From: Gelatoporia subvermispora B
Lineage: Eukaryota; Basidiomycota; Agaricomycetes; Polyporales; Gelatoporiaceae
Direction of reading: 5' to 3'
Length of the DNA: 55,300 nt
Assembly: GCA_000320605.2 (NCBI GenBank)
Contig: KB445793.1
Coordinates: 230,639 to 285,938 of the forward strand
Part shown: one piece after another, positions 45,731-55,300 of the stretch
Numbering within the stretch: position 1 is the stretch's first letter
Layout: the number at the start of each line of letters is the position of its first letter
Program-made: the position numbers and the translations under genes
The notes under the pieces: model-generated
The model's input: the letters and a program-made list of their open reading frames with translations, nothing else
Told to the model about the DNA's origin: nothing
The model's database searches: none

Positions 45731-48700
45731 ATGTCTTTCACTTACTTGCCAGTGTGCCCCATTGCAACCGGCAGGGCCATCGCACCGATGCCGGGCGCGC
45801 TTGGTTGATGCTTCTTGACACGGTGGGGAAATGTAACCCTAACCCGACTGATGCCTCCCACAGTTGAAAGCTACTGCGTCCCGAACTTTGATTCGCCTTC
45901 CATTTTCGCTCGTATTCTGGACAAGGACAAGGCGAGTTTTATTTGTTGATCTATGCTGCGCTATGGATCCATGATCCGAATCATCAACGGATTTCGGCCA
46001 TGAGAGTGTTTCGCCGTATAATTGTGACTGAGCGGCAGTATATGGTAGATCTATGCTCACATGTCTCAGCCCATCCGGGCACGTGCGAACCCAATCATTC
46101 TGTTCATCTAAATCACTCGAACTGTCAATGACTAGGAAACCTTACAGCGCATCTCAGTCGATGTTCTAGACCTCGTTGATATGGCGTGCCATTTGACAAT
46201 CGCCATGAAGTGGCAGATCAGCGCGTGCTTTAGTTTTGAATAGGATATGCGAAGAAGTTACATCGCTTTACTGACCCAACCCGACTCCTAGGGCGGCCAT
46301 TTCTCAATCACTCCCTGCAACCAGTTCACAACGAAACAGAACTACCTGCCTAGTTCTAACGTAAATAGAACATTGTCCAGTTAATCCTTGCGCGCTGATC
46401 TTGTCATCTTTCAGATCTTGCAAACCAAGTATTTGAATGACAAAGGTGTCGCCACGGTCACCGGTCAGTAGCACATGAAGCAGTATTCACCGTGTCCTAA
46501 CACGTCGTCTAGACTTCCTCCCGCGCAACCCCAGTAGCGAAAAGGCCCGCCCGCTTCTAGCATGGCTTATCCGACGCGTCGAAGTATGTATTACGCCGAT
46601 TCGTTGATATCGTCCATTTCTCACATGGCCCAGGTCATTCGCGGATCGATGCCGATTCGTATGGAATGCGCGCCTGCCTTCAATTACGCGCGTTCCCCGC
46701 ACAAGACAACTATCATCCCGGACACGTCCATCCCGCCGACGTTCCCTCCCTCCACCTCCGGCACTCCGCACCCCAAGGTCCTCTTTGCGTCTTCCGAGGC
46801 AGGCCTCACGCTTGACCTGCGCTACGTCACGGACACGAGCCTCGAGAACATCCCCGAGCCCGAGATCGAGCTCAAACTGCTCGACCTGACGACGCGGGGG
46901 CATCTTGGCCTGAGCGCGTACGCGGAGTTCACGCTCTACGAAGGACAGTCGGTTACGTTTATACTGCGCACGCCTCCGGACGTGGAAATTCCCGAGCAGG
47001 CGAACCCGAGCCCGGAGAAAGCGAAGGAGATTGGGGTGTCATATGAGAGTGGGTGACCACAACTGTCTCGTATTTTATTTGACTCATATTAGTTCTTGCA
47101 GAACTGGTTTTGGGCGCCTCGACTCTGAGGCCGCCAGAGGATCCGATTCTAACCAAGGTACAGTTGTCTCTCGCTTATTATCAAAAACATAACTTACCTC
47201 GTTGGCCCTCGCACAGGCGCTCCTCCGTACTCTCTTTGAGGTTTGCACACCTGATTGGTCTCATTGCCGCTGATGCTCATTCATAACTCTCGTAAGGGCA
47301 CAAATCGTTACTGGACCTCGTGGATCCGTCGCTCGACGTACAAGGGTTCCTGGAAGGAAGCCGTGCATCGCAGCGCACTGGCGCTCAAACTACTCATCTA
47401 CGAGCCGACAGGTGCCGTTGTCGCGAGCCCAACGTTCAGTCTTCCCGAGTACATCGGAGGGACGCGCAACTGGTACGTAGTACTTACTGTGCCCAAGTCT
47501 CTTGATCGAATTGGCCGTGCTTTGGTGTAGGGATTATCGGTGAGACTTTTTGCGCTTGATGATGCGCACCATGCTGAAAACGCTATCAGGGCGTCCTGGA
47601 TCCGCGATTCATCCTTCACTCTCTACGCACTCATACGGCTTGGATTCACGCATGAGGCGAACGGTACCCGTCATATCAGTCCCCGAAAGTATAGCTCACT
47701 TACACCACTCCGACAGATTACATGGAATTCATCTTTGACCGCGTTCGAGACAAGAACCCAGACGGCTCTCTTAACATCATGTACACTATCCACGGTACGA
47801 CGCACGATGCTTACATACGACCAGCCCGCTGTAACATTCGTTCACAGGAGAGAAGAACTTCCCTGAAGAGGAACTGACCCATCTAGACGGTCACAAGGGA
47901 TCCAAACCTGTTCGGTAAGCTGACCTATGGTGCATGGAGACCGACTTCACGAACCTGGGATGCGCAGAATTGGCAATGGCGCTATCGATCATGTGCAACT
48001 AGTGCGTAACGCTCCTGTCGGCTCAATCTAAGCTTTGACAATTGTTCGATCCGTCCAGGACATCTATGGAGAATTGTGCGTGTGCGACGTTGCCTATCCG
48101 TTAACCTCACGCTCACCCGATTGGTCAGAATGGACTGTATATACCTTTCTCAGAAGGTACGCAAGGGGCATACTGCCTACTCTTCGATGATGTATGCCTG
48201 ATGCATGGTTATGCTCCAATTAGTTCGGAAAACCTCTGGTATGTTCGTCTGACGTAGCTATACATAGTACTGACAGACAACTAGGGATATGATACGTGGT
48301 ATGCCTGTTTTTGGTATGAGACTAAACGACCATTCACTTGTCTGGTCTGAAGGGTTGTCGTGCGCGAGATGTATGTGTCATTCCCCTCATGACTGAAATT
48401 CGACTAACGTTCCCTCAGCGTTGATTGTGAGGCGATCTTGATGGCGAACAACACGCGACGCTGATGTCTCTACAGTTGTGATTGCGAACATGAACAAGCC
48501 GGATTTGTACGTACTCTCGGCGTGTGCGCGGCGTCGAGGCTGATACATGATATGTTAAAACCAGGTCGATCTGGTCAGTGAGCACTCGTAGAGATTGTGG
48601 CGCTACGAGTGCTGACTTGAAGCGCCCCCGCAGGGAGGTCCGCGGTCGCCACCGTCATTTCACAGTGTGTATATTGCTCAATTTCGAAAGTTTCCTCATG

Positions 48701-49888
48701 CTGACTTTTGCGGTGCTCTAGTACTCGAAGGTACGTCGACAATATAACTGATAACGCAGCGCCCTGAGCTTCCGACGGCCCTCGGTAGATCATGTTATGG
48801 TAAGTGTCCCCATACTTATGCGCACCAGACTGCTTCACGTATCCAATGCACGATCTTCGACGTCTAGGGTGGCCATCGACCGCGGTGCGTCCCGACCCCT
48901 CTCACCTGATCAGCCCAGCTAGCAGGCTGACGCGCGCGCAGGAATCCGCCTCGCGGACAAGCGCTCCCTGCCGTGCCCGCGCCGGAACGAGTGGCTCGCA
49001 GCGCGCGACGCGCTATACGAGGAGATCATGGCGAAGGCGTGGAACGCGGAGAAGCGCTTCTTCGCGCAGAGCTACGAGGACAAGGACGTGCTCGACTCGT
49101 CGCTGCTCATCATGCCGCTTGTGTTCTTCTCCACGCCGGTATGTGGTCTGCACTTTGCATAGTATGTATGTGCCAGGCTTACGGCGTGCGCGCGCGTAGG
49201 CGGACCCGAGGTTCCTCAGCACGCTGAAGCAGATTTTGAACACCCCCGAGCGGGGTGGTTTGACGTCGAATGTGAGTTATAGCGATCCCGCACGGTGGGA
49301 TGTTGCCGAGCATTGTAACCCGCATACAGGGCCTCGTATATCGATACGACTCGAGCAAGACCGACGACGGCGTCGGAGGCGAAGAGGGGACGTTCTGTCT
49401 CTGCACTCTATGGTACGCCCCCCGCATCTTCGTTTTGTCCGGCTGTCCGCTGAAGCTGTCCATCATGATAGGTGCGTCGAGGCGCTCGGACGCGCGGGGG
49501 CATACGATAAGCAGCTGCTCACGCGGGCTATCGCGATGTTCGAGGTGCGATCAATTTCCTCGCAGCACCGCGCGCGCACGCATAACGGAGTTTGATGCGC
49601 AGGACTTCCTCCAATACACGAACCACGTCGGATTGTGCACCGAGGAGATCTCCGACGCGGGCGAGGCGTGAGTATCCCGTCCCGATCTTCCCTTGCTGTG
49701 GGCTGATGCGTGATCGGGGTCGACGCAGGCTGGGAAACGCAGTCCAGGGATTCACGTGCGTTGTCCTCAGAGAGGACGTTTCGCAATTTGGTGCTGACAT
49801 TTAGGACTGATCCCGATGTTGCAGCCACGTCACGCTCATTTCCGCCGCGTACAACCTCTCACGCATGCAAGAGGAATACAGAATCTGA
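45731..49888 (+). CDS. Glycoside hydrolase family 15 protein (glucoamylase/trehalase-like)
   Basis: GH15 enzymes release glucose from alpha-glucans or trehalose by inversion; no signal peptide, so probably intracellular. 33 exons, 686 aa. Main exons: 45731-45803, 45864-45931, 46292-46360, 46415-46463, 46513-46583, 46634-47048, 47093-47157, 47217-47240, 47297-47472, 47590-47663, 47717-47794, 47848-47914, 48942-49138, 49200-49271, 49330-49412, 49472-49544, 49603-49667, 49825-49888. Between them lie many exons of 8-34 nt; 47531-47539, 48419-48426, 48565-48573, 48722-48730 and 48789-48799 are 8-11 nt. Features: [58 protein letters not shown] (337-346), SIWEVRG with the probable general acid E472, and [20 protein letters not shown] with the base at E649/E650. 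The second intron (45932-46291) is GC-AG and 360 nt. The first exon is the weakest part: the usual N-terminal 'GN..TAALV' block is diverged or missing. Confidence 0.88.
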
Positions 49889-51918
49889 GAATTGGAAGAA
49901 GGCTTATTTGCAATGTTCGATTTTTTCCAAGGAATCGTGTTCAGTACCGTTCGCGAGGTGGACCAGGTCCATTTGACGTCGGATGCCGGTCGATACTGCT
50001 TCGTCGGGGTCCTGCTCACGTGGGTTTCCAAGCCTGTGACAGTAGGATTCAACAGAAATGGGCATAAAATCTTTTTGTTGGCTGCCTTTCCTAACGTCCG
50101 CCGGGAGAGTGTTCCGTACAGCGTCAAGAGCTGGTCCTACTCCGTCGAAGTCCGGAGCTGCTAGCATGCGGGTGTAGATATAAAGGAGGAGCAGATGGAG
50201 ACGAGTAAGGCGCGAGCATGGTGCAGGCGCTCTGTCGAATCTGTGTGAGCCAGCCGTTCATGCGACCAGTACTACATGCGAGACGAAATTTGCGTTCACA
50301 TCGCATTATTGTCAATGTGTTTGAACATAGTTTCTTGGCTTAGTTAACAACAGTTATTGCTATCCGCATGAGACACCACAATACACTATGACCGACAAAT
50401 CTCCCAAGTTCATCCCGTATACCTTGGAGATACGCTCGAAGCATGACATTAGACGCAGGACAGAGGAGCAGTCACGGGCATCCCGGGTGCATAGTACAAG
50501 CACGGTCACGCACAAACATTTCTAGAGGGGCAAGTCGCGAAGTGCTGGTATAAGCTCTGTTGGGCTAAAGGATGTAAAAGAGGAGGGATAAATGACAAGG
50601 CGCTGTGCATGCAACGGGCTCGTTGAATGTGAGAGGCAGCACATAGTGTATTGTTGAATAAATCTGCACGGCGGACACAGCGCTCCGTGCCATTCAGCGC
50701 AATACCAGCTGGTAGATTCGGTATGACCGGAAGGCAGAGTGCGTACTGGTCGACTGGAGTGCAGGTGCACCGGATATAGCCTATAGGCACTATCTGTCAA
50801 CAATGCAGTATCCGTGTAATTTTACTCGACTACGAGACCTTGCCTTGCAGTGAATCAGCCCCCGCTGCTTGATCACGCTGTGCTCTGGCTTCGTAGGCGC
50901 TTCAGCAAATATGTCCGCCGGCCACAGTCAGGTTATTATTGCTCATCCGGGCTGTCGTGAAAACCGTCACAGTTGATATCATAACGATAGGTGACTATGC
51001 TCAAAAATGCACATAGGCAGATCATAGATTCCAAGCACCGCACGCATGCCGAGCGCGCGAAATCCTCATCGGTGAGGCCTCAGTGACGCTCTAGTGCTCG
51101 CATTGTGCTGTACAATGGTGGAAGCTCCCAATAGACATGGGTTTACTTGCCCGTATGGGGTGCGCAATGCACAGGGGACTTCCACAGGATATTGTGGACA
51201 TTTCAGGGTAGAATCAGGGCTCATGGGATGGTCGACCTGCGCACTGAGGTTCTCTTTCGAGAGAAAATCTGTAGGACATTACTTCCGTCTCAGCAGAGAG
51301 CTCCCAGAAACTTCACTTTAGTTGTTTGTACGATCATCTAGCACTATTCCGACGACCCTAATCATTATGCATTGACCTCAGCTTGCTCTTCGAGGCTTGG
51401 GAAGGCCTCACGGTACTCTTAGCCCAGCGAGCGCGCCGTCGTGCCGCCAGATTGTACCCAGATGCCTGAACTGCGCCGAACTCCGTCATCCATGATTTTT
51501 CGAGCACACTCGCCTATCATTATAAAACCAGCCGTGATAGAGAGCCAATTTCGACTGTATACATATCATCATAACACTGTTGACAGTCACGGAGTGCCAT
51601 CTGACGCCTCAGGCCCCGGTCCCCTAGCGTCAATAGACCTGGTCCACCTCGCGCACCGTAGTTCAGGGAACACGGGTAGACGCGTCTGCCAGCAGGATGT
51701 ATATTTGTATGTTCAATTGTATTCCGAGAGTGCTAGAACAAGTGAGCCGAGAGACATGCGTGTGCGAGGAGTACAATGTGAGGGAGCAGTGACAAGACGG
51801 AAATACGGGGATAATGATACAGTGGTATATCTCCAATGGCCGATGCCAGTCCGCTAGTCCATGATGCCGTCGTGCCGCGAGCGCATGCAGGGAGCCGCAG
51901 AAGAGAGAGCGCGCGCGG
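49889..51918. other. Intergenic with a short inverted duplicate
   Basis: About 2 kb with no gene I can name. It contains one 26-27-bp inverted pair (49952-49978 and 51628-51653) that reads (M/I)DLVHLA in one frame of each arm, inside unassigned open frames. No other structure was noticed. Confidence 0.4.
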
Positions 51919-53273
51919 TCACTCGTAGTTTTCGTAGTAATTGATGAGCGTGATCTCCTCGACGCGCCCCGCGAGGACCGGCACCCGCGTGCCCGTCGTA
52001 CGGCCGCGCGGCTTCATCGCGTGCTCGAGCCCGACGGTATCATCGCCGCTGTCGTCGCCCTCGTCCGTGTCCATCTGCTCATCCTCCTCCTCGCGCGCCG
52101 CCTGCCCCAGGCCGACAGGCTCGACCCAGCCATCGCGCCACTCCTCGTCGATCTCCTCCGGCTCGGGCTCGGGCTCCTCCTCGCGCTCGTCGTCCGAGTC
52201 GATGGGGATGCGCACGCGCGGGCGGCGCGGCGCGGCGCGCGGCGGGCCGGAGGGGTAGCGGAACACGAGCTTGTGCGCGCCGGCGTCCGCGGCGAACACG
52301 ACGCTCTTCTTGGCGTCCGCGAGCGTGAGCCCCGCGCCCATCAGCGGCGAGCCCGCGTCGTACACCGCCACCGCCGGGCCGGCGTCGTGCACCGGCGAGC
52401 GCGACGGGGAGGGCGAGCCGGAGTGCGACGAGTCGGAGTCGGAATCAGAGTCCGAGTCGGAGGCGTACCCGGAGGAGGCCGAGACGGCGGCGGCGGCGGC
52501 AACGGCGGCGGCAGTGGCGAGGATGGCGGCGCCGCGCTTCGGCGCGGAGAAGCGCACGCAGCGCTCGTGGACGTGCGCGGGCGTGCGCAGGCCGGCCGCA
52601 GCCGGCGCGGTTGGCGCGTCGGCGTCCGGCGTGACGACGTCAGACTCGGCGGGGCACGTCACCTGTGACACCGATCACGATCGCATCAGCATTCCGCTCG
52701 CCCATCCGCGCGTGATTCCGCGCCAGAGAGAGAGGGGGAGGGAAGACTCACCGCTTCGTTGAAGGCCATGTTGAGCCGGGCGAGGCGCTCGAGCGCGCCC
52801 TCGACGTTCCACGCGGGGATGAGACCCGCGGCGGGCTCGCCGGCGCGCGGGGCGACGCGCGCGACGCGCAGCGTGTACTCGTTCACCTCCTGCACGATCC
52901 GCACGCGCTCGCCCCCGCGCACCGCGAGGTGGTCGTGCGCGTAGAGCGGCGAGATGTACGTCGAGCCCTTGGCGGGCCATCGCTCCTGGATGTAGTGGAT
53001 CCCGTCGCGCGCGTCGGCGGCGGCGGCGGACCACGTGAGGGCGTCGGACTCGAACTCGGGCTCGGAAGACTGCGAATACACGGAGGAGGGGGACGATGGC
53101 GAGAGGGGCGATGCGGGCGATGCGGGTGGTGGGATGTCGGTTTCGTTGCGCCAGTCAAAGAAACTCGAGGAGGACGCGGGGCCCGTGAGGGAGCATGCAG
53201 GGTGGGTCTGGGAGTTGTCGGTGTGCATAAACTGCTGGGAGGGTGCGTGGGCGCGATTGAGAGAAGGCATCAC
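51919..53273 (-). CDS. Acidic low-complexity protein with possible SH3-like domain
   Basis: Two exons (53273-52752 and 52662-51919), 421 aa. After a Ser/Pro-rich N-terminus, residues about 100-170 read ISPLYAHDHLAVRGGERVRI, VNEYTLRVARV and AGLIPAWNVEGALERLARLN. These resemble a fungal SH3 fold (ALYDY-like start, GE.V.I, G.IP.W) followed by a conserved helix. The second exon begins disordered, then has an alanine run, a (DS)n tract, and acidic runs (EREEEPEPEPEEIDEE). It ends RVEEITLINYYENYE, a tail that looks conserved. GC content is clearly higher than in neighbouring genes, mostly because of Ala, Pro, Arg and Ser codons. No enzymatic motif is visible. The SH3 call is an inference from motif spacing; adaptor or polarity roles are only a guess. 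Confidence 0.72.
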
Positions 53274-54482
53274 GATCCGGACGGAGGGTGGTATTTATGT
53301 ATGTATGCGGAGATGGTATGTGGTGGCGGTGGCGGCGGTGGCGGCAGTGGTGGGCGGGGGCGGGTCTCCTAGGCAGAGGATCGTAGTCAACGCCTGCACA
53401 GCCTGACTGTACCAAGGCGGAGCGCACTGCGGCGCTGCTTGGGCGGGGAAGGGAGCGAGGGCATAGGCACTGCGCATAGCTATAACAGAGCAGTTGACAG
53501 GCACCGGACCCACGGACAGTGCATCTGTCGCCCGCGCGTCTCTCCGCACAATATTATCATTCACATGCCCACGCGCGCGTTTCGCTAGGTTGACTTAGTG
53601 AGCCCCCCGCGCCCACGACCACGTCAGCAGCCCGCCTTGCAGTGATGTCCTGATGCACAGAAGCGTCCCGCACGACAAGTGCCGTCAGCCAGCCAAACGC
53701 AGACGCCGCAGCCTCGTCAGCAGACCCGCCGCGCTCGGCCTGCCTCCTCCCCGGCCCCGTTCTATGCCCAGGGCATGTAGACAAGACGGAGCAAGCACGC
53801 ACAAGGCCGCCGTTGGCAGAGCGGGCAGCGGGGACCCTCTGGTTACCGAATACAAGCAGCTGCAAGCAATTTGGGCAACGACAGCTGTAGCCTGTAGATG
53901 CCCGTCAGAGCGACCCATCAGCAGAGCCCCCGCCTCATCAGCCCTTGCCGGCCAGTTTCAGCACCACTTGCAGCAACCACGCTGATAGCACCACCAGGTG
54001 TGTGGTGCGCACTCGATCCTGGGCGTGATCCTTGACACGAGCTTGGGACAGTAACAGAGCGGCATGGATTGGACGAAAGAAGACAGCCTGCCGCGAGGGG
54101 TGAGAAGGTTCTGTCCAGTCCGAACTCAGAAACCCTGATAGTCTGATAGTGCGGGGTACCCCAGCGCCACGTGTTCGCAGATCTGCTACCGTCGGCGTTG
54201 CGGCGTCCAGAAGCTCGTCTCATCGGTGGCGACTTGGAAGAAGCTCAGTCAGTGTGACGGTCCCCGCCGAGGCTCTCGGCCACAGTACGTACTCACACCC
54301 GTCTCTCCCCAGCCGATTTATCTGGTCCCACCCGAGACCCGCCTTCACAGAAGCAGCTCCGCACTTCTTGCAGAATCCTGGCTCAAATAGAGCATTTCTG
54401 TGCGGCCGTATAACAATTTGCTCCGTTTGTCGCCGTGAGAAGATCGATTACGAGTCAAACGTTGCGAGTTTCGCCACAACGC

Positions 54483-54835
54483 GCTCAGCGCTGCGCAAGC
54501 AAAAACGGAGAGTAGCATCACGTGATCTGGGTACGCGCAAGCGCCGGTGGTGTCGACGATACGTCGCGTCGTCACTCCGCCGAGCCTTGCAGTACTTGTG
54601 GTACGGTACTTCTCGTCTCTGGAATACAACACGTATCCGGCTCGGATCCCGGTGCAGAGCGCTGCACAAGCACAAATGAAGAGTTGTAATCACGTGACGT
54701 CTATCTGGGTACGCGTAGGCGCCGGTGATGTCTGACCAGTTACCAGGCCACGATTCGTCGCGTCGTCCGCCGAGGCTCGCAGCAGTTGTGGTATGGAACT
54801 TCTTGTCTCTGGAATACAACCCGCTCGTTCAAGAA
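54483..54835 (+). repeat. Two-copy imperfect tandem repeat, unit ~170-190 bp
   Basis: GCTGCGCAAGCAAAAACGGA (near 54490) matches GCTGCACAAGCACAAATGAA (near 54660). Both are followed by ATCACGTGA, CTGGGTACGCG, CGCCGGTG, CGTCGCGTCGTC, and TCTCTGGAATACAAC (54621-54630 and 54811-54820). The spacing drifts from about 170 to 190 bp because copy 2 has small insertions. No coding role is apparent. The paired CACGTG E-box cores are conserved in both units. Confidence 0.75.
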
Positions 54836-54996
54836 AAAAGCAGAATCCGTGAAACGCTCCAGAAAGTTCGCGTACCTTTCGGCTATGAGTAAGCCTAACC
54901 CTAAGTTTAGTTTCCGGGTGCGAGCCGAACCCTAAGAATATGATGTCGTGAGTACTGTACGAGACGAAAAAAGACAAGTAGTCCAGCACCACTTCG

Positions 54997-55004
54997 TATA
55001 TAAA
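54997..55004 (+). promoter_or_regulatory. Probable TATA box of the edge gene
   Basis: TATATAAA lies 94 bp upstream of ATG 55098, a spacing compatible with a leader of about 60 nt. Confidence 0.5.
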
Positions 55005-55097
55005 TCTGCATGCTAGCCAGAAGTCGTCAGTCCACATCCACTGGCTTGAGCGACCTCCAAGCTTCTAGAGTGTGATACTGTGTCCAATCTCCATACA

Positions 55098-55300
55098 ATG
55101 ACATCAAGATCCTATCGATTTCGGCCGACGCTCCGAGATCACATGCTCGATCAGATCGAGGCTGACTGCCACGATGCAATGGAGGATGCCGTTGCGCTCT
55201 GGGGTGCCGGAGATGGCCACGAATTTGACGGTAAATTATTGTTAATTTTGTTAGCTGGGATTTGGAACTGAAATGTCTTCAAAAGACACCTATAGTTCCG
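55098..55300 (+). CDS. 5' end of an unidentified gene (cut by window edge)
   Basis: From ATG 55098 the frame reads MTSRSYRFRPTLRDHMLDQI and continues to GAGDGHEFDG, where gtaaat (about 55231) could be a donor; the open frame itself stops at 55269-55271. A TATA box at a sensible distance supports a real start. The visible ~45 residues are acidic and helical, and I recognise no family. Confidence 0.4.

Larger units (their letters stand above)
53274..55097. other. Intergenic, GC-rich then repeat-containing
   Basis: No gene recognised. The first 100 bp beyond the gene end hold a GGT/GGC-rich microsatellite-like tract (about 53310-53360). The two-copy tandem repeat lies at 54.48-54.83 kb. Confidence 0.4.

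Noticed and set aside
53318..53360. GGTGGCGGC tract as possible glycine-rich coding sequence
   Set aside because: Simple-sequence tract just upstream of the minus-strand gene start, with no supporting exon structure; more likely a microsatellite in the promoter.
54888..54940. Telomere-like CCTAACCCTAA and a second ACCCTAAG
   Set aside because: Only one or two repeat units; far too short to indicate a telomere or a fusion site.

Overview
The window is genomic DNA of a filamentous fungus, almost certainly an Agaricomycete and plausibly a polypore. The reasons are dense canonical introns of about 50-60 nt with GTRNGY donors, ~55% GC, several F-box/LRR genes, DUF6533-type membrane proteins and a PQ-loop transporter. 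Most real genes are split into short exons, so I rebuilt gene models by joining conserved protein segments across introns with compatible phase. No rRNA, tRNA or CRISPR was recognised.

Layout. 1-2.5 kb: the end of a Tc1-like DNA transposon carrying a nonsense codon, then a complete non-autonomous element with CACTG ends and a GCA target duplication. 3.1-5.8 kb: a membrane-anchored Cu/Zn superoxide dismutase convergent with an Old Yellow Enzyme-type flavin reductase. 7.4-10.5 kb: prohibitin-2, divergent from a seven-helix PQ-loop transporter. 11.4-18.0 kb: an F-box protein and a 25-exon MSH5 (meiotic MutS homologue). 18.2-20.7 kb: a secreted type-B carboxylesterase/lipase, convergent with MSH5. 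21.5-21.9 kb: a MITE-like inverted-repeat element. 22.8-24.2 kb: a second F-box protein.

24.9-32.1 kb: three genes of one family that I cannot name (one on minus, two on plus) encoding 434-448 aa helical proteins with conserved exon phases and a hydrophobic centre. This is the best candidate here for something undescribed. 33.2-34.3 kb: a secreted, single-pass membrane protein. 36.6-37.9 kb: a decayed F-box paralogue. 38.5-40.0 kb: a mitochondrial phosphate carrier. 40.04-44.88 kb: a head-to-tail duplication of a 2.42-kb unit, each copy holding a DUF6533-like membrane-protein gene; its breakpoint lies about 14 bp upstream of the carrier start codon. 45.7-49.9 kb: a 33-exon GH15 (glucoamylase/trehalase-like) gene. 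51.9-53.3 kb: an acidic, low-complexity, possibly SH3-containing protein. The window ends with a two-copy tandem repeat and the 5' end of an unidentified gene.

The housekeeping and meiotic genes look intact. Accessory content (transposons, duplicated and decayed paralogues, lineage-specific membrane proteins) sits between them. Splicing is notable: four different genes need a GC-AG intron, and several need micro-exons of 8-11 nt. Both DUF6533 copies appear to need a 2-nt micro-exon.
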